A stretch of 64,000 nt of DNA, taken from positions 1,240,001-1,304,000 of the forward strand of contig NZ_CP107880.1 of the NCBI RefSeq assembly GCF_036013745.1, in the 5' to 3' direction. The translations under genes were made by a program, and so were the position numbers. This document shows, in pieces, positions 35,706 to 44,804 of this stretch. This DNA is from Streptomyces sp. NBC_00483. Lineage in GTDB: Bacteria; Actinomycetota; Actinomycetes; Streptomycetales; Streptomycetaceae. How positions within the stretch are numbered: the stretch's first letter is position 1; the number at the start of each line of letters is the position of its first letter. Below the pieces are notes generated by a model that was not told the DNA's origin, did not search any database, and saw only the letters and a list, made by a program, of their open reading frames with translations.

Positions 35706-36821
35706 TCAGGCCGGGGCGTGCTCGGTGCCCGCGCACCAAGTGCGGCTGATGGCGCGAGTGGCACGGATGTCGGTCAGCGGGTCGCCGTCGATGAGGACGA
35801 GATCGGCCCGCAGGCCTGGCGTGACGGCGCCGCGGTCGTGCAGCGCGAAGTGATGGGCGGGCGCGGTGGTCGCGGCTCGGAGGGCCGCGGTTGTGGTCAG
35901 GCCGGCGTCCACCAGCAGTTCCAATTCGTGGTGCAGGCTCTGGCCGTGTGAGACCTGGTAGGGCACTCCGGGCTGCGTGTTGGCGTCGGTACCGGCCAGC
36001 ACCGGTACGCCAGCCTGGTGCAGTGCGGACACGTTCTGGCGGGCGGTTCGGTAGGCGGCCGCCACCCCGCGGGCCGCCGCCGTGCCTTCCATCATGGTCA
36101 GAGTCGGAACACACACCTGGCCGCCGCCCGCCATACGCTCGATGTCGGCCCTGTCCAATGGCCCGTCGAGGGGAATGTGGGTGACGACGTCGGCTCCGGC
36201 CTGAAGGGCCATCGTGTAGGCGCCGACCGTGGCCGCGTGCACCACTGTGCTCTTTCCGTGTGTGCGGGCGGAGGCCACCAACGCGTTCACTGTCTCCTGG
36301 TCGGGTCCTCCGTCGCCCGGTGACTCCGCCACGATCTTGATGTAGTCGGAGCCCGCCGACACCTGCGCCGCCACGAACTCGCCCGCCTGCTGGGGGCTGC
36401 GCACGATGGCGTCGGCGGACATGCCGGGAATCCTGGCGTGCGGTCCGCCGGGGCCGATGGCGGGTGTGCCCGCGCTGCGAATGTCGGTCAATCCTTGTGA
36501 GTGGCGCAGCGAGGCGAGCAGCTGCGGCGGCCATGTGGCCATGTCCAGCGCGGTGGTGACACCCCAGGCGCACAGTTGCTTCAGGGTGTCACTACCGTGC
36601 AGATGGACATGGGCGTCGATGAGCCCGGGAATCAGGACCATGCCGTCCCCGTCGACGACCCGGCTGCCGGCCGTTGTGGTGTCCGCGCTGATGACATCGC
36701 CGTCGATGACCACCGTGCGGGGCTCGGTGATCCGTTGGCCGTCGAAGACGCGGACGTGGGTCAGCGCCGTCCTGGCAGCCTCGCGAGGCATCGGGGCAGG
36801 GTCGAGAGGTGCGTCGGTCAC
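35706..36821 (-). CDS. Metal-dependent amidohydrolase
   Basis: The 371-residue protein is of the imidazolonepropionase-like amidohydrolase group. It has the metal-binding LIPGLIDAHVHLHG near residue 65, the Lys region AGSDYIKIV, STVVHAATVGAYTMALQAGA, VLAGTDANTQPG (metal Asp), and a C-terminal GLRADLVLIDGDPL. It should hydrolyse an amide, ester or cyclic amide. I chose GTG 36821 because AGGGAG lies 6 bases upstream; the open frame extends to 37136 without support. It is the most downstream gene of the minus-strand aromatic module, 223 bp after the CoA-transferase genes, so it could be a separate unit. Confidence 0.83.
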   Translation of the reverse strand: MTDAPLDPAPMPREAARTALTHVRVFDGQRITEPRTVVIDGDVISADTTTAGSRVVDGDGMVLIPGLIDAHVHLHGSDTLKQLCAWGVTTALDMATWPPQLLASLRHSQGLTDIRSAGTPAIGPGGPHARIPGMSADAIVRSPQQAGEFVAAQVSAGSDYIKIVAESPGDGGPDQETVNALVASARTHGKSTVVHAATVGAYTMALQAGADVVTHIPLDGPLDRADIERMAGGGQVCVPTLTMMEGTAAARGVAAAYRTARQNVSALHQAGVPVLAGTDANTQPGVPYQVSHGQSLHHELELLVDAGLTTTAALRAATTAPAHHFALHDRGAVTPGLRADLVLIDGDPLTDIRATRAISRTWCAGTEHAPA

Positions 36822-37044
36822 CGGATACTCCCTGGTGCGTGAGGTGGACGTGGCGGTCAGTGGTTCGACTGTCGCTGCGGGCGGAGGTGGACGCGCGGCC
36901 GTTGTGTCCGACCGGGTGAGCGGCGGGCATGCGGACCGCCCCGACCACGAGGCAGGGCAGCCTCGGCACAGGGCGCGGTCGGGGCGGGAATGGGCGGGAA
37001 CACAGGCGTCGGTTGGGTTCGACCGGCCCGGCGGGGCGAAGTGC

Positions 37045-37695
37045 CTACCGCGCCGGAGTCGACTCACGGATGTGCACCGGTGCTGCGGTGGCTGCGAGGA
37101 CCTGGCCAGTCGACACTCCGGGCGCCGTCTCCACAAGGACCGGACCGCGGTCGGTGATGTCGAGCACGGCGAGGTCGGTGATGATCCGGTCGACGCATCG
37201 GCGGCCGGTCAGCGGCAGGGTGCATGTGGAGACGATTTTCGGGCTGCCGTCCCGGGCGGTGTGTTCCATGGTGACGATGACCCGGCGGGCGCCGTTGACG
37301 AGGTCCATGGCCCCACCCATGCCCTTGATCATCTTTCCCGGGATCATCCAGTTGGCGAGGTCGCCCTCGGCGGACACCTGCATGCCTCCGAGGATCGCGG
37401 TGTCGATGTGTCCGCCGCGGATCATTCCGAAGGAGTCGGCGGAGTCGAAGAACGACGCTCCCGGCAGGACGGTCACGGTCTCCTTGCCGGCGTTGATGAG
37501 GTCGGGATCGACGTGGTCCTCGTCCGGGTAGGGGCCGGTACCCAGGATGCCGTTCTCCGACTGGAGCACCACGTGCACGCCTTCGGGGACGAACCCGGGG
37601 ACGAGGGTGGGCAGGCCGATGCCGAGGTTGACGTAGTCGCCGTCGTTGAGTTCGGCCGCCGCGCGGGCGGCGATCTCGTTCCTGTCCCAGGCCAT
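37045..37695 (-). CDS. 3-oxoacid CoA-transferase subunit B
   Basis: The 216-residue beta subunit carries the catalytic Glu in LQSENGILG (near residue 48), preceded by [35 protein letters not shown] and [18 protein letters not shown] follow. With the alpha subunit it transfers CoA from succinyl-CoA to a 3-oxoacid such as 3-oxoadipate or acetoacetate, forming a glutamyl-CoA intermediate. Its ATG overlaps the TGA of subunit A, so the two are coupled. PcaJ/CatJ and ScoB cannot be told apart here, so no symbol is given. It lies within an aromatic-degradation operon, which favours 3-oxoadipate or a related acid. Confidence 0.92.
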   Translation of the reverse strand: MAWDRNEIAARAAAELNDGDYVNLGIGLPTLVPGFVPEGVHVVLQSENGILGTGPYPDEDHVDPDLINAGKETVTVLPGASFFDSADSFGMIRGGHIDTAILGGMQVSAEGDLANWMIPGKMIKGMGGAMDLVNGARRVIVTMEHTARDGSPKIVSTCTLPLTGRRCVDRIITDLAVLDITDRGPVLVETAPGVSTGQVLAATAAPVHIRESTPAR

Positions 37696-38477
37696 CAGCG
37701 TGTCACCGTTCCTCGGGTCCCCGGGGTGGAGACCGTCCGCTTCTCGATCTGCTTGTCGGCCGCCTGCCGCGGCGTCAGGGCCACGACGCGCTGGACGTAG
37801 ACGCCGGGCAGGTGGATCTCGTCGGGGCCCAGCTCTCCCGGTTCGACGAGCTCCTCCACCTCGGCGATCGTCACCCGCCCGGCCATGGCCGCCTGTGGGT
37901 TGAAGTTGCGGGCGGAGGCGTCGAAGACGAGGTTGCCGTGCCGGTCCCCTCTGGCCGCTCGTACCAGGGCGTAGTCGCAGGTGATGGCTTCCTCCAGGAG
38001 GAAGTCCCGGTCGCCGAAGCGCCGGGTCTCCTTGGCCGGGGAGGCGACGGCGACACTGCCGTCGGCGCGGTGGCGCCAGGGGATGCCACCGTCGGCGAGC
38101 GGGGTACCGACTCCGGCAGGGGTGTAGAAGGCGGGGATGCCGGAGCCCCCGGCCCGCAGCCGTTCGGCGAGGGTGCCCTGCGGCACGAGTTCGACCTCGA
38201 GTTCGCCCGACAGGTACTGGCGGGCGAACTCCTTGTTCTCACCCACATAGGAGCCGGTGACCCGGGCGATGCGGCGGGCTCCGAGGAGGATGCCGAGGCC
38301 GTGGTCGTCGGTGCCGCAGTTGTTGGACACCACGCGCAGGCCGCTCGCGCCCTGCGCGTACAGGGCGGCGATGAGGGTGCTGGGGATGCCGCAGAGGCCG
38401 AACCCGCCGACGGCCAGGGAAGCGGCGTCGCCGATGTCGTCCACGGCGGCGGCCGCCGAGCTGACTGTCTTGTCCAT
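37695..38477 (-). CDS. 3-oxoacid CoA-transferase subunit A
   Basis: The 260-residue alpha subunit shows [20 protein letters not shown] near residue 20, [18 protein letters not shown], and [11 protein letters not shown] near 94. These are the family's CoA-binding blocks. KEGNL-like [19 protein letters not shown] appears later. It pairs with subunit B downstream. ATG 38477 has AAGGAA upstream. The gene lies 170 bp after the FAD hydroxylase gene on the same strand and may have its own promoter. It joins ring degradation to CoA-thioester formation and the TCA cycle. Confidence 0.92.
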   Translation of the reverse strand: MDKTVSSAAAAVDDIGDAASLAVGGFGLCGIPSTLIAALYAQGASGLRVVSNNCGTDDHGLGILLGARRIARVTGSYVGENKEFARQYLSGELEVELVPQGTLAERLRAGGSGIPAFYTPAGVGTPLADGGIPWRHRADGSVAVASPAKETRRFGDRDFLLEEAITCDYALVRAARGDRHGNLVFDASARNFNPQAAMAGRVTIAEVEELVEPGELGPDEIHLPGVYVQRVVALTPRQAADKQIEKRTVSTPGTRGTVTR

Positions 38478-38647
38478 GGGTTCCTTCGGTTCTGGGAAGT
38501 TGCCGCCGTGGGCATCCGGGCCGCGCGACAGCGGTGACGCGGCCCGGACACCGGACGGTGCCGCGGCACAAAGGCCCCGGCACGGCGGCGCGTCGGCCCG
38601 TGCGGGACCGGCGCCGCGGTCGGCGCGCTCTTGCGGTGGCGGAGCGT

Positions 38648-40300
38648 CTACTGCTCTCCGGCGACGATCAGCCTGCCGGAGGCCGCAGCGTCACGGTCGA
38701 CGGCGGGTCGACGCAGCAGTGCGCGCAACTGGCCCACCAGGCCGTGCAGTTCGGTGTCGTCGGTCGCCGCGCCGAACAGGTAGAAGTCCGGCCGGATCAC
38801 GGCCGCTACGTGCCCGTGCTCGCGCAGGTGCGGCAGATAGCCGCCAGGGGCGTCGGTGTAGCCGTCCTCGGGTGCGGCGGTCTCGTACAGCGGGACGAGG
38901 TGGGCCCCGATGTCGGTCAGGAACGCGCGGTCCGCCTCGTCGAGGGCACGCAGCGGTGTGTCGCCGTCGGTGAGGACGGTGAAGCCGCCGCCGGTGAGGT
39001 CGTCGAGGAGCGCGGTGCGGCCATGGTGGATCAGGGTGTACTGCGGGCTGAGGTGACCGACGCCGGCGGCGCGGGTGCCGTCGGCCGCGCGTTGGAGGAC
39101 TCCGTCGCCCAGCACCGGCGGAGGGGTGGGCGGCAGTGCCCGTTCCGGGTCGGCTCCCGTTGCAATCATCCGCCGGTCGCGGGCCGCGGCCTCGTCGGCG
39201 TCGAGTACGCACATGACCCGGCCCAGCGCCATCGACATGCCGATGGCGTGCTGCACGTGTTCGCTGCGCTCGGACGTGTAGGTGTCGAGGAGGTCCTCGT
39301 GGGCCCGGCCGGTCAGGACGAGGTCCAGTTTCCACGCCAGGTTGGCCGCGTCGCGCATCCCGGAACACATGCCCTGCCCCGCGAAGGGCGGCATCTGGTG
39401 GGCCGCGTCCCCGGCCAGCAGCAGCCGGCCCTCCCGCCAGGCGTCCACCCAGCGGGCCTGGAAGGTGTAGACGACGTGCCGTTCAAGGGTGGTGTTCTTT
39501 GGTGTGCGTCCCCATGGCTCCAGCAGGCGCCAGGCCGTCTCCTCGGTGTTGAGGTCCTCAACACTCTCGTGTGCCAGACGAAGGAACTCCCACCGCCGAC
39601 GCCCCGGGCCGCCGGACACGATCGTGGTGGGCCGCTCGGGGTCGCACAGCTGCCAGTTCATCGGCGACCACACCTCCTCCTCGTGGGGGAGGGTGTCGAC
39701 GATCAGCCAGTCGTGGAAGAACCCGAGGTCGGTGACGGAGGTGTCCATCGCGGAACGGACGAAGCTGTTGGCCCCGTCCGCGCCGATCACGTACCGGGCC
39801 CGCACCGCGCCGGTGCCGTCAGCGCCAGAGGTGCTCAACTGCACACCATCCGTGCCGACTTGCACATCCATGACCTCACAGCCGCGACGCACCGTGACCG
39901 TGGGCTGTTTCTCGGCGGCCTCGGCGAGCACCGTCTCAAGACCGGGCTGGCTGAAGAAGCTGGCAGTGGGCCAGCCGGAGGGGCCGTCCCCTGACCAGTC
40001 GATCCGTACGAGGGGTTCGCCGGCCGCGTTGCGCCACTCGTAGTGGTCCGGAACCGGGGCGGTGACCGCACGCACCTCCTCCCCCACCCCGGCGGCCTGG
40101 AAGATCCGGCCGATCTCGTGGTCGAAGTGGACGGCGCGGGGCAGGTCGTACGGGCTGGGCCAGCGTTCCAGGGCGACGACGTCATGGCCTGCCCGGCCCA
40201 GCAACAGCGCCAGCATCTGACCGACCGGCCCGAAGCCGACGATCGCGACGTCGTGCACCCTCGACGAGTCGTACTGCACGGGGGAAGACGCCTCTTTCAC
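38648..40300 (-). CDS. FAD-dependent hydroxylase, MhpA-like
   Basis: The 550-residue class A flavoprotein monooxygenase has VGFGPVGQMLALLLGRAG (FAD Rossmann), IGADGANSFVR (DG motif), and LLLAGDAAHQMPPFAGQGMC (GD motif). The last is the signature form seen in 3-(3-hydroxyphenyl)propionate hydroxylase (MhpA). It should add an OH next to an existing phenol OH, giving a catechol for the extradiol dioxygenase encoded 4 bp upstream. I chose GTG 40300 with AGAGG upstream; GTG 40315 overlaps the preceding gene. A second enzyme of the same type is encoded at 55490-57088. The actual substrate is not determined. Confidence 0.9.
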   Translation of the reverse strand: MKEASSPVQYDSSRVHDVAIVGFGPVGQMLALLLGRAGHDVVALERWPSPYDLPRAVHFDHEIGRIFQAAGVGEEVRAVTAPVPDHYEWRNAAGEPLVRIDWSGDGPSGWPTASFFSQPGLETVLAEAAEKQPTVTVRRGCEVMDVQVGTDGVQLSTSGADGTGAVRARYVIGADGANSFVRSAMDTSVTDLGFFHDWLIVDTLPHEEEVWSPMNWQLCDPERPTTIVSGGPGRRRWEFLRLAHESVEDLNTEETAWRLLEPWGRTPKNTTLERHVVYTFQARWVDAWREGRLLLAGDAAHQMPPFAGQGMCSGMRDAANLAWKLDLVLTGRAHEDLLDTYTSERSEHVQHAIGMSMALGRVMCVLDADEAAARDRRMIATGADPERALPPTPPPVLGDGVLQRAADGTRAAGVGHLSPQYTLIHHGRTALLDDLTGGGFTVLTDGDTPLRALDEADRAFLTDIGAHLVPLYETAAPEDGYTDAPGGYLPHLREHGHVAAVIRPDFYLFGAATDDTELHGLVGQLRALLRRPAVDRDAAASGRLIVAGEQ

Positions 40301-40304
40301 GGTT

Positions 40305-41228
40305 CTACCTCTCACTGTGCGTGCCGGTCATGATGGCGGCCAGGTCTTCGGGGGCGAGGAACGAGGGCGGGGGCGGCGGGCCCCAGTTGAACAGCCCCTT
40401 CGCGCCCTCCAGGATCTCCGGCGTCCACAGTTGGTCGTCGACGATGCAGTCCATGTCGGAGTAGTACTCGGAGAAGTTGCCGGCCGGATCCTTGAGGTAC
40501 CAGAAGAAGTTGGACCCGGCGTGATGCCGTCCCAGGCCCCACACGTGCCGCTCGGGATGCTCCTCCAGCATGGCGGTGGCGCCACGGCCGACCTCGTCGA
40601 TGTCGTCGACCTGCCAGGACGTGTGGTGCAGGAAGGTGACCGGGGCCGCCAGGACCAGAATGTTGTGGTGGTCCGTGGAGCAGCGCAGGAACGCGCCGTG
40701 GTCCTTGACGTAGTCGGACGCCTTGAACCCGAGTCCGTCGCGGAAGAAGGCGGTGGTGGCCTCGAGATCGGTGGTGCCGACCACCGCATGGCCGAGCTTG
40801 CGGGGGCGCACCGCGGTCTCACGCAGCACTCCGGGCGCCCTGCAGTCACTGCGTTCGACGCGACCGGGCCCGTTGTACGGGGTGGGCGCGACCGGGTCCT
40901 GAACGAGTCGGGGAGCCACTTCCAGGACGGCCCGGACCCCGGTTGCCTTGTCGTGGGCGGTCAGCCGCGTGTCTTCCAGTCGGCTGTCGGTGCCGAGCCG
41001 CTTCAGCCGGGAGGCGGCGGCCGCCAGGTCGTCCGGGGTGTCGGCGCCGATGCGGACCTCGACGAGACGGCGGGTCGGGGCGTGCACGATGCGCAGTTGG
41101 CGGCCGGCGTCGCGGGTCGCGAACCAGCCGTCGCCGTCCGGGGCGAGGCCGAAGTCCGCGTAGTAGGCGGCCGTTTCGGCGACCTGGGGCACACCCATGG
41201 TGATCGAGGTCAGACGGTGCAGTGCCAT
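40305..41228 (-). CDS. Type I (VOC) extradiol ring-cleavage dioxygenase
   Basis: The 307-residue two-domain vicinal-oxygen-chelate protein carries the putative Fe(II) ligands in the second domain: His in KLGHAVVGTTDLE, His in FLHHTSWQVDDIDE, and Glu in FSEYYSDMDCIVDD. The N-terminal domain lacks ligands, as in catechol 2,3-dioxygenase-type enzymes. It should cleave a catechol next to the hydroxyls. ATG 41228 has AAAGGAG upstream. It is placed between an FAH hydrolase and the MhpA-like hydroxylase with gaps of 29 and 4 bp. The three encode hydroxylation, ring cleavage and hydrolysis. Confidence 0.9.
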   Translation of the reverse strand: MALHRLTSITMGVPQVAETAAYYADFGLAPDGDGWFATRDAGRQLRIVHAPTRRLVEVRIGADTPDDLAAAASRLKRLGTDSRLEDTRLTAHDKATGVRAVLEVAPRLVQDPVAPTPYNGPGRVERSDCRAPGVLRETAVRPRKLGHAVVGTTDLEATTAFFRDGLGFKASDYVKDHGAFLRCSTDHHNILVLAAPVTFLHHTSWQVDDIDEVGRGATAMLEEHPERHVWGLGRHHAGSNFFWYLKDPAGNFSEYYSDMDCIVDDQLWTPEILEGAKGLFNWGPPPPPSFLAPEDLAAIMTGTHSER

Positions 41229-41257
41229 GAAGGGACTCCTTTGTCCGTCCGGTTCGG

Positions 41258-42100
41258 TCAGGCGAGGAAGGTCTGCCGCAGCTCGCCGATGCCTTCGATG
41301 GAGCTGACGAGTTCGTCACCGGCGGCGAGGAAGCGCTTCGGGTCCCGGCCCATGCCGACGCCCGCGGGTGTGCCGGTGAACAGGACGTCGCCGGGCAGCA
41401 GCGGCAGCGTGGCGGACAGCCGGGCGATCAGGGCGGGCACGGAGAAGATCAGCTCCCGGGTGCGGCCCTTCTGCATCTCCTCGCCGTTGATCGAGCAGCA
41501 CAGCTCAAGGTCGTCCGGGTCGTCGAACTCATCAGGGGTGACCAGCCACGGGCCGATCGGCGCGAACCCGGGGTGGGACTTGCCGAGGCTGAACTGCGGC
41601 GCGGGTCCGGCCAGTTGCGAGATCCGCTCCGAGATGTCCTGACCCACGGCGAGTCCGGCCACATGACTCCAGGCGTCCGCCTCCGACACACCTTCGGCAC
41701 GACGCCCGATGACGGCCACCAGCTCGACCTCCCAGTCCGTGTTGCCGCCCTCGGGCAGCTTCACTTCGGTGACCGGCCCGGAGATTGCGGTGACGAACTT
41801 GGTGAAGACCGGCGGGAGCGTGCCCGGCACCTCGAAGCCCGACTCGGCCGCGTGTTCGCTGTAGTTGAGCCCGATGGCCAGGGACTGGCGCGGCGCCGGC
41901 GCGGGCGAGCCGAGCGCGGACGTCTCGAACGTCTCCCCCGCGGGCAGCTCCGCGTCGGCGGCCCAGGAACGGAACTCCTCCCAGCGCTCGTACACGGCCT
42001 GCGGCTCGGCGGAGAAGAGGCCACCGCTCGCCTGCTCGACGTCGACGGCCCGACCGTCGACGAGCAGGGCCAGGCGGCCGGAGAGATTGGCGATACGCAC
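41258..42100 (-). CDS. Fumarylacetoacetate hydrolase (FAH) family protein
   Basis: The 280-residue FAH-fold protein has LAIGLNYSEHAAESG, the metal-binding acidic block DWEVELVAVIGRRAEGV, SLGKSHPGFAPIGPWLVTPD, and LLPGDVLFTGTPAGVG near the end. FAH members split beta-diketone-type or acylpyruvate bonds, or act as decarboxylase/hydratase in meta-cleavage pathways. I chose GTG 42100 because AGGAG lies upstream; the frame is open to 42259 but that part covers the intergenic regulatory region. It is the first gene of the operon and diverges from the GntR regulator. Confidence 0.88.
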   Translation of the reverse strand: MRIANLSGRLALLVDGRAVDVEQASGGLFSAEPQAVYERWEEFRSWAADAELPAGETFETSALGSPAPAPRQSLAIGLNYSEHAAESGFEVPGTLPPVFTKFVTAISGPVTEVKLPEGGNTDWEVELVAVIGRRAEGVSEADAWSHVAGLAVGQDISERISQLAGPAPQFSLGKSHPGFAPIGPWLVTPDEFDDPDDLELCCSINGEEMQKGRTRELIFSVPALIARLSATLPLLPGDVLFTGTPAGVGMGRDPKRFLAAGDELVSSIEGIGELRQTFLA

Positions 42101-42250
42101 GATGGGGCTCCTGTAACGGGTAATGAGGGGCGGACGACTTCGCGCCGTCACCGCTCGCACAGTGACGGCGCGAGCCGGGCCTGCCGGTGGTTCGAGTGAT
42201 GCGAGACGCAGGCGCGCCAGCGACAACACGCCCTTGCCGATCCATCCGCT

Positions 42251-42266
42251 ATTCAGCATGATGAAT
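42251..42266. promoter_or_regulatory. Near-palindromic site upstream of FAH operon
   Basis: ATTCAGCATGATGAAT has perfect 5-base arms and partial inner symmetry. It resembles the perfect palindrome at 42319-42330 in its ATG-centred core. Both lie between the divergent FAH operon and the GntR gene. It may be a second GntR operator. Confidence 0.4.
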
Positions 42267-42290
42267 ACCCTGATATTGCGCTCGACTCCA

Positions 42291-42330
42291 TCACAGCGTC
42301 AAGAGTCTCGGGCTAAAATCGTCATGACGA
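42291..42330 (+). promoter_or_regulatory. GntR promoter with palindromic operator
   Basis: A weak -35 element TCACAG (42291-42296) is followed after 17 bases by TAAAAT (42314-42319) as the -10. The perfect 12-base palindrome TCGTCATGACGA (42319-42330) overlaps the probable transcription start. The GntR start is at 42354. This layout suggests autorepression. Confidence 0.5.
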
Positions 42331-42353
42331 ATACACCGATGCGAGGAGCCACC

Positions 42354-43178
42354 GTGAGCACCACCGCCAACCGCGGGGCGCAGTCAACTCAGGAACGGTC
42401 CGGCCGGACCGTGCGGGGCAACGACCCCGGACAGCGCGCCCGGCCGACGGCCGCGGGTCGCGCCGAGCGCGCGGCGGAACGCGTCGTCGCGCTCATCGAA
42501 ACCGTCTCCCCCGGCTCCCGCCTTGGCACCAAGGAGGAACTGCGGACCCTGTGCGAGGTGTCGGTCGGCACCTTCAACGAAGCCCTGCGCCTGCTTCAGT
42601 CCCGCGGCCTCGTCACCGTCAAGCCGGGCCCGGGCGGCGGCCTCTTCAGCGCCGAGCAGACCCCCATGGTCCGGCTCGGCAACTCCGTCCTCGCCCTGGA
42701 CGCCCAGGAGACCGACGTCGCCAACGCCGTCCGCATCCGCGACGCCCTCGACCCCCTGCTCATCGAGGACGCCCTGTGGCACGCCTCCCCCGCCGACATC
42801 GCCGGACTGCGCGAGCACATCGCCGCGATGGAGCGGGCCGTGGCGGACGAGGACGCCACCGCCTTCGTCCACGCCAACTGGGCCCTGCACGCAGGCATCG
42901 CCGCCATCACACCGAACGCCCTGCTCGGCTCGCTCTACGCCAGCCTGCTGGACCTCATCGAGGCCCACACCCTGTCCGTCCTGCCGGCCAGTGACCAGCC
43001 GCTGGGCGACTACATCACCCACCGACACCGCCTGCACCGCGACCTCATCGAGGCACTCGACCGCCGAGACCGCGAGGAAGCCCTGCGCCTGATCCACGAG
43101 CACAACACCACCCTCGCCGCCGAGGAGTCGACAGAAGGGACCAGCGAGAAGGCCACCACGATCAACACGCCACGCTGA
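42354..43178 (+). CDS. GntR/FCD-family transcriptional regulator
   Basis: The 274-residue product has a winged helix at about residues 38-105 (GSRLGTKEELRTLCEVSVGT, then LQSRGLVTVKPGPGGGLFS). An FCD effector domain follows (RIRDALDPLLIEDALW, HANWALHAGIAAIT, HRHRLHRDLIEALDRRD). The metal-binding His/Asp pattern of FCD domains is visible. GTG 42354 has CGAGGAG upstream; upstream in-frame ATGs fall in the operator. It is divergent from the FAH-dioxygenase-hydroxylase operon, which it probably represses. Confidence 0.88.
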   Translation: MSTTANRGAQSTQERSGRTVRGNDPGQRARPTAAGRAERAAERVVALIETVSPGSRLGTKEELRTLCEVSVGTFNEALRLLQSRGLVTVKPGPGGGLFSAEQTPMVRLGNSVLALDAQETDVANAVRIRDALDPLLIEDALWHASPADIAGLREHIAAMERAVADEDATAFVHANWALHAGIAAITPNALLGSLYASLLDLIEAHTLSVLPASDQPLGDYITHRHRLHRDLIEALDRRDREEALRLIHEHNTTLAAEESTEGTSEKATTINTPR

Positions 43179-43520
43179 CCTGTCCATTCGTCCTCACGCA
43201 TCCCTCCTCACTCCGCACCGAAGGGCCTCCCTCCCGAAGCATCCGCGTCCGGCGCATTGACAACCGCCGTCTCGGCCCTCCAGCATCACTGCCAGATCAC
43301 CGCGGTGCAGCGGCACACGAGTGCACATCACCTTCGGCCCGGCCGACTTGACGTGCGCCCCCAACTGCTCCGCGACATCTCGTCGACGACGGCCCAGCGA
43401 CGCCTCCTCGACGACGTTCCTTGCGCTCACCCCAGCCACGAGTCCTGTACACACACGTGCCGGTGACGCCGCCCCTTGCGCTCCCTTTTCCGTGCCACAC
43501 CTTCGTCTGGAAGGACCGCC
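43179..43520. other. Intergenic region, no supported gene
   Basis: About 340 bp between the GntR and MFS genes. Several short frames are open on both strands because the GC content is high. The minus strand contains a mildly protein-like stretch near 43380-43270 (DVAEQLGAHVKSAG). I could not assign it to any family or give it a start, so I treat it as noncoding or decayed. Confidence 0.4.
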
Positions 43521-44804
43521 ATGACCGGCAGACCTGGCCTGCCCGGATCCGGACGCGGCTCCACCGCCGCCGTCACGCTCGGGACCCTCGTCCTGTGCGT
43601 CGAGGGATACGACCTGTTCGTCCTCGGAGCCGTGGGTCCCGCCCTCCTGAACCACCCGCAATGGCACGTCACCGGATCGACCTTGGGGCTGCTGGGCAGC
43701 CTCACCGCACTCGGCATGCCCCTCGGGTCCATCGCCGCGGGCTGGGCGGGAGATCTGCGCGGCCGGCGTCTCCCGATGGCGGCGAGCCTTGTCTGGCTGT
43801 CGCTTTGGATGCTGCTGAGCGCGACGGCCGGCGACCTCGGCTTCTTCGCCGTGACCCGGTTCGCCACCGGTATCGGTCTCGGCGCCCTCATCCCCCTTGT
43901 CACCGCCTACGTCAGCGAGTCCGCCGTTCCTGCCCGGCGATCCGTGCAGGTCGGCGCGGGCCTGTCCGGCGTCGCCATCGGGGGCATCGTCTCCGGCGTC
44001 CTCGGCCGGGTGCTGCTGCCCGGATGGGACTTCCACACGATGTTCCTGTTCGGCGTGTTCCCTCTCCTCCTGGTTCCCATGGTGTGGCGCCTCGTTCCGG
44101 CGCCGACGGGCAGGGCGCCCTCACCGGAGGCCGACGTGAGAACCGCGGATTCCGGGCCGCCGAGGCAGGCCCGCAACCGGGCCGCCCGGCTGCTCACACC
44201 CGCGTACCGCAGAGCCACGCTGCTGTTCTGGGGAGCGACGTTCAGCGGGCTCGTCCTCGTCTACGGCGCCGGTACCTGGCTGCCCGCGCTGATGGTCAGG
44301 GCCGGCTACGACCTGAGTTCCTCGCTGGAGTTCTCCGTCGCCTTCAACGCCGGTGCCGTCCTCGGCACGCTCGGCGCCGCCGTGCTCGCCGACCGCGGCT
44401 TCCTCAAGACCGCCACGGTGACCAGTTTCGTCCTTGCCGCCCTCGCGATGGCGGTCCTGAGTGCCCCTCAGCCACGCCCGGTGCTGCTGCTAGCCTCGGC
44501 CTTCGCCGGCCTCGGCGCGTTGGGCACGCAGAACCTCGTCAACATCGCCGTCGCTCGCTTCTACCCGGCGGAACTGCGCGGCACCGGACTCGGATTCAGC
44601 CTCGGTGTCGGACGGCTCGGCGCCATCGTCGGCCCCAGTTACCTGGCCGCCGTCACCGCACTGGTCGACTCGCCCGAGGCCGGCTTCTACGCCTTCGCCG
44701 CTCCCGCCGTCCTCGGCGCCTTGCTCAGCGGGATGTTCCGCGGACCGCAGGACACCCACACGGGACGCCCAACCTCGCTGCGACCCGCATCGACGGACGG
44801 CTGA
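43521..44804 (+). CDS. MFS transporter, aromatic acid:H+ symporter (AAHS)-like
   Basis: The 427-residue carrier has about twelve membrane spans. Helix 1 contains VLCVEGYDLFVLGAVGPAL, the GYD motif typical of AAHS carriers for benzoate-like acids. AGWAGDLRGRRLPMAASL is the loop 2-3 signature, and PAELRGTGLGFSLGVGRLGA a late conserved block. It probably imports an aromatic acid for the neighbouring operon at 35.7-42.1 kb. AAGGACC lies upstream of ATG 43521. The metallo-beta-lactamase-fold gene follows after 87 bp on the same strand and may be cotranscribed. Confidence 0.88.
   Translation: MTGRPGLPGSGRGSTAAVTLGTLVLCVEGYDLFVLGAVGPALLNHPQWHVTGSTLGLLGSLTALGMPLGSIAAGWAGDLRGRRLPMAASLVWLSLWMLLSATAGDLGFFAVTRFATGIGLGALIPLVTAYVSESAVPARRSVQVGAGLSGVAIGGIVSGVLGRVLLPGWDFHTMFLFGVFPLLLVPMVWRLVPAPTGRAPSPEADVRTADSGPPRQARNRAARLLTPAYRRATLLFWGATFSGLVLVYGAGTWLPALMVRAGYDLSSSLEFSVAFNAGAVLGTLGAAVLADRGFLKTATVTSFVLAALAMAVLSAPQPRPVLLLASAFAGLGALGTQNLVNIAVARFYPAELRGTGLGFSLGVGRLGAIVGPSYLAAVTALVDSPEAGFYAFAAPAVLGALLSGMFRGPQDTHTGRPTSLRPASTDG

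Noticed and set aside
43270..43480. Possible small minus-strand gene before the AAHS carrier
   Set aside because: Some protein-like residues but no start, ribosome-binding site or family match; overlapping frames on both strands look equally open.
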